This document shows positions 8,260 to 16,301 of a stretch of DNA of 49,418 nucleotides, piece by piece; position 1 is the first letter of the stretch; each line of letters starts with the position of its first letter. Position numbers and translations under genes: made by a program. Where the stretch lies: NCBI GenBank assembly GCA_009773735.1, contig WSYG01000006.1, forward strand, positions 1 through 49,418, written 5' to 3'. The notes beneath the pieces were generated by a model. It was not told the origin of the DNA. It made no database searches and saw only the letters and a list, made by a program, of their open reading frames with translations. The DNA comes from Erysipelotrichaceae bacterium. Its GTDB lineage: Bacteria; Bacillota_I; Bacilli_A; Erysipelotrichales; Erysipelotrichaceae.

Positions 8260-8976
8260 TTATTTAGACCAGTCAAGTTTGGCTTTCATTGCCTGATCAG
8301 ACTGGTTTTTTCTTGGGATCTTATAAAGAACTCCATCTTTGATCAAGTTGGCTCCAGTTTGATGATAATGAAACGAGATGTTTTTTGAGATGGCTTGCTC
8401 TCTAAGTGACAAGACCCATTGATAATCACAGGGTCTCGCATCAGGACCAGATTCACCACCGGCTAAAACTTGTTGTATCTTATCACTTAAATATGGACTT
8501 AAATCGATGGCTTCCAGTAATGGTTCGCAACAGATAATGCGATGTTGAAGTGGAGCATTGATAAAAATAGGTAAACGAGCATCGGCTTCTTTTTGATTTT
8601 CAACGGTACATCCAATGACGACATTCGGATAACCTTCATTCCAATCTTCCGGTAAACATTCTTGTAGCCGTGAAATTCGTTTGGTCAAAAAGATAAAAGT
8701 AAGGTCACTTCTGATCTTCATCATGCGCCATACTTCATTTCTCCAAGCATCAGCATCTTCGACTAAAAAATCAGAACTAAAGCATGTGTATACCAACTCG
8801 CCAGAAGGAATGATATAGTTTCCTTGACGATTAAGTCTTAAAGGCAACTCAAAAGACCTGTTTTTCTTAACGATTGATGAATCTCGATTGTATTGGGCAT
8901 CCATACGATATACGTAACAATGCCGACAACCTTCTGAGATCTTGTGGCATCCATGCCAAGGATTGTATAACACCAT
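8260..8976 (-). CDS. DUF5131 (phage Gp37/Gp68-like) Cys-rich protein
   Basis: A 238-residue protein. The N-terminus YNPWHGCHKISEGCRHCYVY has the Trp and clustered Cys pattern of DUF5131, a family with a radical-SAM-like layout; FIFLTKR, GCTVENQ, CEPLLE and a GGESGP motif are also typical. The reaction is unknown. I choose the ATG at 8976: the longer frame starts with TTG at 8994 and its extra residues do not look conserved. TATAAT lies exactly six bases before this ATG, suggesting a leaderless message. Though often phage-borne, here it stands alone among housekeeping genes. Confidence 0.75.
   Translation of the reverse strand: MVLYNPWHGCHKISEGCRHCYVYRMDAQYNRDSSIVKKNRSFELPLRLNRQGNYIIPSGELVYTCFSSDFLVEDADAWRNEVWRMMKIRSDLTFIFLTKRISRLQECLPEDWNEGYPNVVIGCTVENQKEADARLPIFINAPLQHRIICCEPLLEAIDLSPYLSDKIQQVLAGGESGPDARPCDYQWVLSLREQAISKNISFHYHQTGANLIKDGVLYKIPRKNQSDQAMKAKLDWSK
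8268..8311 (+). terminator. Terminator of the ZIP gene, embedded in the opposing CDS
   Basis: ACCAGTC (8268-8274) pairs with GACTGGT (8300-8306) and is followed by T at 8306-8311. The loop is long (25 bases). The element lies wholly within the last codons of the minus-strand DUF5131 gene. Confidence 0.65.
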
Positions 8977-8982
8977 ATCACT

Positions 8983-8988
8983 ATTATA
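8983..8988 (-). promoter_or_regulatory. -10 box placed for leaderless expression of the DUF5131 gene
   Basis: On the minus strand TATAAT is followed by six bases and then ATG (8976). Transcription should begin at or next to the start codon. The -35 region is weak, and there is no SD. Confidence 0.4.
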
Positions 8989-9011
8989 AGTCAAAAAACT
9001 AAAGGAGATTT

Positions 9012-9452
9012 ATGGAAAACAACATCGATGCATATATCGCAAAATTTAGTGATCAAGATCAAGCAGTGATTCAAAAATTACGCACAGTTATCAAAGGTCA
9101 TTTGCCTAGTGGTTTTGAGGAACAACTTAATTATGGGATGATAGGTTATGTGGTACCACATTCGATCTATCCAAAAGGCTATCGTTGTGATCCGAAATTA
9201 CCGTTACCATTTATGGGAATTGCCCGCCAAAAACAAGCGTTCACGTTTTACCATATGGGAATCTATGGAGATCCTGATTTATTGGAATGGTTTATCTCTA
9301 GTTATGAAAAATCTTATGGGAAACTAGATCATGGGAAATCTTGTTTTCGTTTCAGAACTAAAGAAAAGATCCCGTATGAACTGATTGGGACCTTGGTTGA
9401 AAAAATAAGTGTTCAGGACTGGATTGATACGATGGAGAAAACTACGGCTTAA
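9012..9452 (+). CDS. DUF1801 protein (second copy)
   Basis: A 146-residue relative of the 4268 protein. It opens with NIDAYIAKFSDQDQAVIQKL, then a FEEQLNYGMIGYVVP core and an AFTFYHMGIYGDPDLLEWF segment in place of the shorter copy's GFFPG region. The larger insert (HSIYPKGYRCDPKLPLP) places it in a different DUF1801 subgroup, so it is not a recent duplicate. SD AAAGGAGA at 9001-9008. It is divergent from the DUF5131 gene across 35 bases and its stop overlaps the convergent LtaS-like gene by 11 bases. Confidence 0.78.
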   Translation: MENNIDAYIAKFSDQDQAVIQKLRTVIKGHLPSGFEEQLNYGMIGYVVPHSIYPKGYRCDPKLPLPFMGIARQKQAFTFYHMGIYGDPDLLEWFISSYEKSYGKLDHGKSCFRFRTKEKIPYELIGTLVEKISVQDWIDTMEKTTA

Positions 9453-11385
9453 GACTGTTGGAGATGATCTTCCAATAATCATTTTCAAAGAATTTTTGTG
9501 AGTAATAGAATTTAGCACTGACTTGTTTGATCATCGCATCCACATAGGTGGTATTGGGAACAACCCCTTTTTTGTATATGAATTCTTTTGTTTTCGCATT
9601 ATACCGACCAACACTGGTGATGAAACTACGATCTACGAAGATGATCAAGGGTTCTTGGTTACTAAAGATATCAGAGCCCATCATCAATCTGGACTCATAT
9701 TTGACGCCCATTAAATTAGAAATTGTAGGTAAGATATCCATACTGGAAACAAGTTTGGTGATTGTTTCACCTTTCATTTTTGAATTGTAAATAACGACAG
9801 CACTGCGATACAGCTCAAATGTTGTATCGATCTTTTGACCATTGTTGAGTTCTGTAAACATGTCATCTTTTAAGTAGTAAGGATAATGATCAGCACTTAA
9901 GACAATCAGTGTTTTATCTAGTTTACCAGCTTTTTCAAGTTCATCCAAGAGGTACTTTAAAGCTCGGTCAAGTTCAATTTGAGTTGCGAGATAACCTTGG
10001 ACATATTCAGAATAGGGCAGATCTTTAACTAATGGTCTATTCTTTGAGGCAATCATATTGCCTGTCCAAGTATAGTTAGGATGACCTGAAACCGTCATAT
10101 AGTAGATATGGAATTTATCCTTATTGATAAACATAGGAATTGTTTCTATCATCATGGTCACGTCAGATTGTGGCCATAAGTTGGTATCGGTCAAACCGTT
10201 CCCAACCCCCATATAGGTGTACCCTAAATTCGGATGCGATTTATCTCGATCATAGTACGTATATAAGTGGTTATGAAAGGCATAGGTCGCATATCCTAGT
10301 TTCTTAAGTTGATGACCCATGACGAAGCCCATATCGTTAACTGAAGACTCCGATAAAGTCCATACACCAGATTTAGGAATCAAACTGGTGAATTGCACAT
10401 ATTCCCCATCAGATGTTGAAACACTCCAAATCGGATTGTAGAAGTTAGGGATGTAGATGCCTTGATGAACCATCTTATATAAGGTTGGGGTAATGTCTTG
10501 TCTGACCGCATAATGAGAGAAAGATTCTGCCGTAATCAAAATCAAGTTGTAGTCTTTATAAATCCCAGTCTTAATGTTTTGACGGGTAGCTGTTCTGGAT
10601 TTAAAATATTCATGCATAGCGATAAGTGTTTTATTGGTCGTATTTTTAATAAGTTCATCAAATGGGATGTCCAGTTTGTTATAAGCGGCAGGATTTCCAG
10701 GATCTGAATCATCATCGTCATCGATCACATCAGGGACTCGTGTGGCATTGACCAAACCCATGTTTTCACGAACCAAACGTGTCACATCGACGGTAAACGA
10801 GGTCAAAACACCCAAAGTCTTCACAGAAGCTATGACTTCAGGATGATAGACATAGGCATCATAGGTCGCATCATCTTTGTCTCTCATCGTGATTTGAAGC
10901 AATGTAGCCCCATACAAAATAGTAAAAACCATCAGTCCAATCCCGATTTTCTTAAAAGATAATTTTGATGCGGCTAGGTTTTTACGAACAAACAGTAATA
11001 AGACAAAGGGTAAATAGAATAAAAACAAGATATATAGATTCTCTTGAATCAAAGTAATAATTTCGCGATAATAACTGGCCGCAACTTGATTGACCCTTAA
11101 GAAGGAATAGGCGATATAAAAAGTATCAAAGAAGTAATAGTAGTAGACTTGTGAACCCCATATGAAGGTCAACATCACTACAGCGCTATAAAACACAATA
11201 CGGGTATGTTTAAAGGAGAAGGAAATTAAAGTCAGGAGTAAGGCATACCACAAATTAAAGACAAAAGGCAACAAATCCATGGACTTGTTTAGGGTAAAGA
11301 ATCTTAAAATAATCTCAAAGTACGTCAACAACCCTAGATAAATCATGTAATAAACAATTGGTTTCTTAATGCGGTTTTTCTTCAT
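9442..11385 (-). CDS. Lipoteichoic acid synthase-like membrane sulfatase-fold enzyme
   Basis: A 647-residue LtaS-type protein with about five N-terminal membrane helices (to about residue 165), a linker with an Asp-rich patch (DDDDDSD) and an extracellular sulfatase-fold domain. Predicted catalytic and metal residues, numbered from the 11385 start, are E287 (LITAESF), T324 nucleophile (SVSTSDGEY), and D499 and H500 (SADHYPYY). LtaS transfers glycerol phosphate from phosphatidylglycerol to build teichoic chains. The start is ambiguous: an in-frame ATG at 11397 overlaps the hydrolase gene further. It is coupled to and downstream of the alpha/beta hydrolase. A glycerophosphate transferase on another glycolipid is possible. 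Confidence 0.82.
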   Translation of the reverse strand: MKKNRIKKPIVYYMIYLGLLTYFEIILRFFTLNKSMDLLPFVFNLWYALLLTLISFSFKHTRIVFYSAVVMLTFIWGSQVYYYYFFDTFYIAYSFLRVNQVAASYYREIITLIQENLYILFLFYLPFVLLLFVRKNLAASKLSFKKIGIGLMVFTILYGATLLQITMRDKDDATYDAYVYHPEVIASVKTLGVLTSFTVDVTRLVRENMGLVNATRVPDVIDDDDDSDPGNPAAYNKLDIPFDELIKNTTNKTLIAMHEYFKSRTATRQNIKTGIYKDYNLILITAESFSHYAVRQDITPTLYKMVHQGIYIPNFYNPIWSVSTSDGEYVQFTSLIPKSGVWTLSESSVNDMGFVMGHQLKKLGYATYAFHNHLYTYYDRDKSHPNLGYTYMGVGNGLTDTNLWPQSDVTMMIETIPMFINKDKFHIYYMTVSGHPNYTWTGNMIASKNRPLVKDLPYSEYVQGYLATQIELDRALKYLLDELEKAGKLDKTLIVLSADHYPYYLKDDMFTELNNGQKIDTTFELYRSAVVIYNSKMKGETITKLVSSMDILPTISNLMGVKYESRLMMGSDIFSNQEPLIIFVDRSFITSVGRYNAKTKEFIYKKGVVPNTTYVDAMIKQVSAKFYYSQKFFENDYWKIISNSLKP

Positions 11386-12319
11386 AAAGGTTCTCATTGA
11401 TGAAACTCAACACTTGTGTTTTATAGTCTTCTTGGTTCAGCGGATAAGTTAAGGCATGAACTGCATTTTCATACTGAATAAGCTGCTTTTTACACTTCAA
11501 CGCTTGATAGAGATCATTACTCATGAGATACGGAACAAACATGTCTTTAAGGCCATGGATAATGAGTGTTGGAACTGTGATCTGAGCAGCATTTTGAATG
11601 GGAGAAGCATCTTCAAAGCTAAACCCAAGTATTGTTTTACACCACACAGAGCCTAGTGAAATCAAAGGAAATGAAGGAAGATGAAATATTTCTTTAAACT
11701 GTCGTTTAAATTGTTGATTAAGATTAGAAAAACCTGAATCTGAGATTACAATCTTCACATCATCAGGACAATCATGGCCTGCTAGGCTCAAAACTGTTGA
11801 ACCACCCAAGGAAATTCCATGCAAAATGACTGGCAAAGTGTGTCCTCGAATTTCTTTCATCGTTTGGATCCATTGCCTAGTATCTTCTTTCTCAAGATAA
11901 CCAAAACCCAAATAACGACCAGCACTTTGTCCATGAGCCCGCATATCCAAACTTAAAATATCAACATCCATGTTATCTCGATATAATTTCGCAAAAATCG
12001 CCATATTTTTACCTTGCGAAGTATATCCATGATGTAGGATTACCAAGGCTTTTGGTGCTTTATCACAAGGTAAATAGTACGCATGCAGTTTTAAATTGTC
12101 GCGACTTGTAATCCAAAGATCTTGAGGTTTTTGCTGAAATAACCAAGGCTCAAAAGTCTTAAAAATACTGTAGTCTACTGTTTTGATATCTTTGCTTCGC
12201 CTAATCCATTTTTTCTTCATATTGCTAAATCCCAATTGAAAAAATAGATAGCTTAAACCAAGCAAAATCAAGGCAAACAGGATGATGATAAGGGTTATGG
12301 TCAACTGAAAGTCTTGCAT
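11366..12319 (-). CDS. Membrane-anchored alpha/beta hydrolase
   Basis: A 317-residue serine hydrolase. An N-terminal helix (TLIIILFALILLGLSYLFF) probably tethers it to the membrane. It has HHGYTSQGKN (oxyanion region), nucleophile elbow HGISLGGS, acid region HGLKDMFVP and catalytic His in ENAVHAL. This is the pattern of BEM46/YqkD-like hydrolases with uncertain, possibly lipid or ester, substrates. The stop overlaps the start of the LtaS-like gene, so the two form an operon that may act on the same envelope lipids (inference). A TATTAT box lies six bases before the ATG. It is divergent from the ArsR-like gene. Confidence 0.85.
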   Translation of the reverse strand: MQDFQLTITLIIILFALILLGLSYLFFQLGFSNMKKKWIRRSKDIKTVDYSIFKTFEPWLFQQKPQDLWITSRDNLKLHAYYLPCDKAPKALVILHHGYTSQGKNMAIFAKLYRDNMDVDILSLDMRAHGQSAGRYLGFGYLEKEDTRQWIQTMKEIRGHTLPVILHGISLGGSTVLSLAGHDCPDDVKIVISDSGFSNLNQQFKRQFKEIFHLPSFPLISLGSVWCKTILGFSFEDASPIQNAAQITVPTLIIHGLKDMFVPYLMSNDLYQALKCKKQLIQYENAVHALTYPLNQEDYKTQVLSFINENLYEEKPH

Positions 12320-12341
12320 AATGATATAATACCATTATAAA
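12314..12341 (+). promoter_or_regulatory. Promoter of the ArsR-like gene
   Basis: TTGCAT (12314-12319) and TATAAA (12336-12341) are spaced 16 bases apart. The start near 12348 leaves a GAGG SD (12350-12353) before the ATG. The -35 overlaps the start codon of the divergent hydrolase gene, so the two genes could interfere with or co-regulate each other. Confidence 0.5.
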
Positions 12342-12358
12342 CAAAAAATGAGGTCGAA

Positions 12359-13066
12359 ATGATAGATCCATCTTTACTTAAAAGCATACAGAATCAAGAG
12401 TTTGGAGAGCCAGAAATATTCGCTCAACGCGATGCTAGACTCGCTCAACAAACCCTCCACCACCACCCCGCAAACAATGCCCAAGACGCCTTTTTATTGA
12501 TGGCATGTGCCAATCTCATCAATGCCTATATTAAACAAGTCAAAGATCCTAAAGATGATTTTTCATACAGTTTTAAATTCAAGGTCTCTGAGTTGGCTGA
12601 AACGTGGTCGCTTCAACCTCTAGAAGGTGTCAAAGTCATCCGTTATAAAGATGTGACTTATATCGAAATCAATCCTTTACAGTTTAGTTTCCATCATCTA
12701 CAAGATGAACCAGCAGTGGCACTTTCTACCATCCAAGATCCTTGGGCGAAACTCAAACTTCAGCCTTTCGCTCAACGCATTTTATACAGCGCCATCGATC
12801 AATTCCCAGTTAGCAGTGAAACCTATGCCTTACAACTCAAAGCTCTATCCGACCATACGCGTTTACAAATTTTCCAGTTGGCTAAAGAAGGAGAAGTATG
12901 TGCCTGTGATCTAATCAAACAGTTTAATTTGACACAGCCTACCTTATCTTTCCATATGAAACAATTGGTTCAATGTGGATTGATGTTGGCTCGTAAAGAA
13001 GGTAAGTGGGTTAAGTATCGTTTAAATCTTTTCGCGGCCTATAAATTGAAGCAACATCTTCAGTAA
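12359..13066 (+). CDS. ArsR-family regulator with a long unknown N-terminal domain
   Basis: A 235-residue protein, about twice the usual ArsR length. Residues 155-235 are a standard ArsR winged helix: LKALSDHTRLQIFQLAKEGE, then CAC (C181, C183), the As/Sb-type thiol site, and helix LTQPTLSFHMKQL. Residues 1-150 match no family I recognise; they include a His cluster (HHH, 34-36) and look globular and soluble, so they may be a sensor or dimer domain. Neighbours are a divergent membrane hydrolase and, 109 bases downstream, a thioredoxin-like disulfide protein often found in arsenic-type clusters. No arsenite permease is present. Confidence 0.8.
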   Translation: MIDPSLLKSIQNQEFGEPEIFAQRDARLAQQTLHHHPANNAQDAFLLMACANLINAYIKQVKDPKDDFSYSFKFKVSELAETWSLQPLEGVKVIRYKDVTYIEINPLQFSFHHLQDEPAVALSTIQDPWAKLKLQPFAQRILYSAIDQFPVSSETYALQLKALSDHTRLQIFQLAKEGEVCACDLIKQFNLTQPTLSFHMKQLVQCGLMLARKEGKWVKYRLNLFAAYKLKQHLQ

Positions 13067-13103
13067 TCATCAAGGCTTGTATTTTTGTTTAAATGGTTTA
13101 TCA

Positions 13104-13121
13104 TATAGACGGTTATCTATA
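13104..13121. promoter_or_regulatory. Inverted repeat, candidate ArsR operator
   Basis: TATAGA (13104-13109), six bases, TCTATA (13116-13121) forms a perfect dyad in the gap between the ArsR-like gene and the disulfide protein. Size and spacing resemble ArsR-family sites, including the N6 spacing seen at 982-1003. Binding is inferred only. Confidence 0.4.
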
Positions 13122-13174
13122 CAAAATGTTTAGATGATTCAATGCCACCACGGCAGCTTGATCTAGGAGGAATA

Positions 13175-13447
13175 ATGATCATAAAAATACTTGGTATCGG
13201 TTGTTCGAATTGTATCAGACTTGAAGAAAACACACGTACTGCACTTAAAAACCTTGGCTTAACTGCTGAAATCGTTAAAGTAAAAGATATGGTGGATATA
13301 GCAACCTATGGAATCATGAGGACACCTGGCTTGGTCATCGATGAAAAAGTCGTGTCTTATGGAAAAGTGCTGAATGTCCAAGAAGTCATGGCACTATTAA
13401 ATAAGCCTGGCCAAATCAAACTTGAATCTAATCGAAGTTTGTTATAA
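13175..13447 (+). CDS. Thioredoxin-like redox-active disulfide protein (MTH895/TM0996 family)
   Basis: A 90-residue thioredoxin/glutaredoxin-fold protein with GIGCSNC near the N-terminus (CxxC), a GIMRTPGLVID cis-Pro segment and a C-terminal VQEVMALL helix. The start at 13175 follows an excellent AGGAGG SD; an ATG at 13142 upstream of that SD is ignored. Family members usually accompany ArsR regulators and DUF318 (UPF0718) permeases and may reduce thiol-bound metalloids or disulfides. Here the permease is absent and the partner is the long ArsR-like regulator. A dyad at 13104-13121 could bring both under one control. Confidence 0.85.
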   Translation: MIIKILGIGCSNCIRLEENTRTALKNLGLTAEIVKVKDMVDIATYGIMRTPGLVIDEKVVSYGKVLNVQEVMALLNKPGQIKLESNRSLL

Positions 13448-13448
13448 T
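13422..13448 (+). promoter_or_regulatory. Promoter for a leaderless VanY message
   Basis: TTGAAT (13422-13427) and TATAAT (13443-13448), spacer 15, lie inside the end of the upstream gene. TATAAT is followed by six bases and then the ATG at 13455, so transcription should start on the start codon. No SD is present. Confidence 0.5.
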
Positions 13449-13454
13449 TGAATC

Positions 13455-14519
13455 ATGAAAGTAAATAAGCCATTACAGTCTCTTATTATTGCTTCACTTA
13501 TTTTTCTTTTGGGAATTACGACACTTAGGTTAATCGTTCCAAAACATCAGGCTTTTAATACGCTAAGTTTTGTGAATGAAAAATTGATTACCCAAGGATA
13601 TTCACTTAAAGAAACACAACGAATACTGGATCAGCTTCCTGTAGAAGCTCAAATCAGATTATCCACCCAACCTTATCAGAAATATGTGGTTGAAAGAGAA
13701 TTGTATCCTTTCTTTGAAAGCTTATTTGATTTAGGATATACCAAAAAAGAAATCAACGTGCTCGGTTTATTAGATCGTTCTATTTTGATTCAAGTGATAG
13801 AAGGTAAAGTGATCGAAGATCCCGTTGCTTGGTTTAATACAGATTTTTTCTTACCCAGTAAAATGATCAGATACCTTGATTTCCAACGCATAAAACCTTC
13901 TTATTCATACCGTAAGATCGTAGAACTTGTGAATACGAATCGTGATCGTGAAGTCTATACAGAGACCATTTTGGCTGACTTTGAAGCGTCGATCTTACTG
14001 GTCAACAAGTATCACTATGTTCCTAAAGAATATGTCCCTGACAACCTTGTAGAGGCTAAGGGATGCGGTAGACCAACCTTGCAAGCAGATGCTGCCAATG
14101 CATATGATTTGATGTGTCAAGCCATTACCGACGCTAAATTACCTTTAAGCACATCCACGTCTTATCGATCCTATGCATTTCAATCTATACTCTACAACCA
14201 GTATCTAAAAATCTATGGTAAAGCAGAGACGGACCAATTCTCAGCTCGACCAGGATATTCTGAACATCAAACAGGTTTAGCGGTCGATGTAAATGCTGGA
14301 GTAGGAGGCATGGGACTTTTCATAAACAGTGATAGTTATGACTGGATGATCGCTAATGCCCATCGATTCGGGTTCATATTGCGATATCCACAAGGCAAAG
14401 AAGATGTTACTGGGTATCAGTTTGAGTCTTGGCATTATACTTATGTAGGGGTCGACATCGCAAATTGGATCAAAACAAAAGGCATTACGCTCGACGAAGC
14501 TACACACTTCATACAGTAG
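13455..14519 (+). CDS. VanY/LdcB-type D,D- or L,D-carboxypeptidase, membrane anchored
   Basis: A 354-residue protein with an N-terminal membrane anchor (SLIIASLIFLLGITTLRLIV). Residues about 30-195 form a helical region with LGYTKKEINVL-like repeats. A C-terminal peptidase M15B domain has the STSYRSYAFQ substrate segment and metal motifs SEHQTGLAVDV (SxHxxGxxxD) and ESWHYTYVG (ExWHxxY). It trims peptidoglycan stem peptides outside the cell, in line with MurB and VanZ elsewhere in the window. D,D versus L,D specificity cannot be read from sequence. The TATAAT-N6-ATG layout suggests a leaderless transcript. Confidence 0.88.
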   Translation: MKVNKPLQSLIIASLIFLLGITTLRLIVPKHQAFNTLSFVNEKLITQGYSLKETQRILDQLPVEAQIRLSTQPYQKYVVERELYPFFESLFDLGYTKKEINVLGLLDRSILIQVIEGKVIEDPVAWFNTDFFLPSKMIRYLDFQRIKPSYSYRKIVELVNTNRDREVYTETILADFEASILLVNKYHYVPKEYVPDNLVEAKGCGRPTLQADAANAYDLMCQAITDAKLPLSTSTSYRSYAFQSILYNQYLKIYGKAETDQFSARPGYSEHQTGLAVDVNAGVGGMGLFINSDSYDWMIANAHRFGFILRYPQGKEDVTGYQFESWHYTYVGVDIANWIKTKGITLDEATHFIQ

Positions 14520-14521
14520 CG

Positions 14522-14527
14522 TATAAT
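14522..14527 (+). promoter_or_regulatory. -10 box for corA
   Basis: TATAAT 32 bases before the corA ATG, with GGTGATC as SD just before the start. No clear -35 is present at 16-18 bases upstream, so confidence is limited. Confidence 0.4.
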
Positions 14528-14558
14528 ACAGTAAGGTATACACTAGAAAAGGTGATCT

Positions 14559-15545
14559 ATGGATAAAATATCAATAAATGCAGGTGTAATTGTATACAAT
14601 GCTGATACATTGCTGAATCTAAGCTATGACGATTATGTCAAATGGAAAAAGAAACCAAGTTTTACACCTGATGTCGTTTGGATCAACATCGATGATAAAC
14701 AATCTTTTCAAAGCGCCAAATCTTTGATCGATACCTATCATTTTCATCCAATTTTGTTGGAATATGCTCAAGAAGACAATCGTAGAGCTTCTTTACAATT
14801 GGTAGAAAAAGAACTCTTCATGGTTGGTAAGATGATGTATTATGCCAAAGAAGAACTCATCTTTGAACAGATTTCCATGATTTATCATGAAGGATTGTTG
14901 GTGACGATTGGGGAACTTGTAGGTGATGTCTATGATTCAATCAGAGACCGGCTTCAAAACCCTCAAGATCCATTAAGAGGCAGAAAAACAGACTATCTTT
15001 TATATGCTTTGCTCGATCGTTTGGTTGATGCCTATTTTGATGTCATTGCTGAAATTGAAGATGATGTTGAAGATCTTGAAGAACGTGTACTGCATGTTCA
15101 TGCCCAAAAGAACTTACATGAGATCAGAACCTTAAAGCGTGATTTATTGTATATGCACAAACATGTTTGGCCGCTTAGAGATGTGTTATCGAGACTATCT
15201 CATGGTGAACAAACGATTACTTTGGAGACTCAGATCTATTTAAGAGATGTTCAGGATCATTTGTATCAAGTCTTAGACTCAGTCGATACATTACGAGAAG
15301 TCTTGTCTTCCTTAGTCGATATTTATTTGTCCAATGCCTCCATCAAGATGAATGAAATCATGAAAGTCTTGACCATCATATCGACCATCTTTATTCCTTT
15401 AACGTTTATTGCGGGTGTCTATGGGATGAACTTTAAATACATGCCTGAGTTGACCTGGATCTATGGGTATCCTTTAATTCTAGGGGTCATGTTGATGGTT
15501 GCGATAGGTTTACTGATATACTTCAAACGAAAGAAATGGTTCTAG
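14559..15545 (+). CDS. corA: CorA-family magnesium/cobalt transporter
   Basis: A 328-residue CorA-type channel. A long acidic, helical cytoplasmic domain (EIEDDVEDLEERVL, willow helices) precedes two C-terminal membrane helices. The signature YGMNF closes TM1 and is followed by the periplasmic-type loop KYMPELTW. The Lys/Arg-rich C-terminus FKRKKWF follows TM2. Length and layout are normal. No Mg-sensing leader (M-box) is present: only 32 bases separate the -10 from the start. A hairpin with a short T run overlaps its stop codon. Confidence 0.93.
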   Translation: MDKISINAGVIVYNADTLLNLSYDDYVKWKKKPSFTPDVVWINIDDKQSFQSAKSLIDTYHFHPILLEYAQEDNRRASLQLVEKELFMVGKMMYYAKEELIFEQISMIYHEGLLVTIGELVGDVYDSIRDRLQNPQDPLRGRKTDYLLYALLDRLVDAYFDVIAEIEDDVEDLEERVLHVHAQKNLHEIRTLKRDLLYMHKHVWPLRDVLSRLSHGEQTITLETQIYLRDVQDHLYQVLDSVDTLREVLSSLVDIYLSNASIKMNEIMKVLTIISTIFIPLTFIAGVYGMNFKYMPELTWIYGYPLILGVMLMVAIGLLIYFKRKKWF

Positions 15546-15564
15546 AGTCAACTTTGACTCTTTT
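15545..15564 (+). terminator. Short terminator at the corA stop codon
   Basis: GAGTCA (15545-15550), loop ACTT, TGACTC (15555-15560), then TTTT. The stem begins in the stop codon of corA. It lies only 15 bases before the phosphatase start, so it may act as a partial terminator. Confidence 0.55.
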
Positions 15565-15578
15565 AGAAAGTGATACCT

Positions 15579-16301
15579 ATGATTCATTATGTACGTTTAC
15601 CACTAGAAGGTACCACCAATACCCGTGATTTAGGCGGATATTCAACCAAAGATGGCCATTCTACGAAATGGCAAGTTTTCTTGCGTTCAGATGAATTGGT
15701 GCTCCTTAGTGATCAAGATAAGAAATTCTTAGAAGACTATGGCTTAAAAACCATCATCGATCTAAGAAGCGAGACGGAATTATCCTCACGACCCAATCCT
15801 TATCTTAACCATGATCAGATCCATTACCATAATGTATCTTTGTTTGAAAAAGCAGATCCTAAAAGCCTAGCTACCTTAACTTTGGATTCTTTGGGTGGCA
15901 TGTATGTAGACATGCTTATCAATCATAAAAATCAGATCAAAACCGTCATGGAAATCATTGCTGAAGCCTCAGAAGGTTCGATCCTGTTTCATTGTGCTGC
16001 AGGTAAAGATCGTACAGGGGTCATTGCGATGTTGCTGTTAGGGCTGGCAAAAGTGCGTAATCGAGACATCGTATCCAATTATGAAGTGAGTCATACCAAC
16101 CTGAAACGCAATGCATACTTTAAAGAAAACAAGGATACCTTATCTCATCTAATGGGTTCCACCAATACCAATATGGAAGATACTTTGCGGTATTTATACG
16201 AGCATTATCCTTCGATCGAAGCTTATCTCTTGGATATTGGATGCACACAAGAGATGCTTGATAAAATCAAAGCACGTTTTATTTTAAAGGCTCAAATATG
16301 A
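15579..16301 (+). CDS. Tyrosine-protein phosphatase, IphP/Y_phosphatase3 type
   Basis: A 240-residue phosphatase with the N-terminal NTRDLGGY motif and the P-loop HCAAGKDRTGV (CX5R plus Asp/Arg), typical of the bacterial PF13350 group that acts on phosphotyrosine and sometimes phosphoinositides. There is no signal peptide. I use the ATG at 15579; a GTG at 15570 would add three residues. The stop overlaps the SDR start by 4 bases, so the two are coupled. A role in dephosphorylating envelope or kinase targets is possible but not shown. Confidence 0.87.
   Translation: MIHYVRLPLEGTTNTRDLGGYSTKDGHSTKWQVFLRSDELVLLSDQDKKFLEDYGLKTIIDLRSETELSSRPNPYLNHDQIHYHNVSLFEKADPKSLATLTLDSLGGMYVDMLINHKNQIKTVMEIIAEASEGSILFHCAAGKDRTGVIAMLLLGLAKVRNRDIVSNYEVSHTNLKRNAYFKENKDTLSHLMGSTNTNMEDTLRYLYEHYPSIEAYLLDIGCTQEMLDKIKARFILKAQI

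Noticed and set aside
8260-8976. DUF5131 gene as evidence of a prophage
   Set aside because: No integrase, capsid, terminase, att repeats or change in composition nearby.
4268-9452. Two DUF1801 genes as a recent duplication
   Set aside because: The two proteins share only the family core and differ by a large insert and in their C-termini.
9453-9490. Terminator at the DUF1801/LtaS-like convergent junction
   Set aside because: Only a 5-bp TTGGA/TCCAA stem without an adjacent T run could be drawn; too weak to list.
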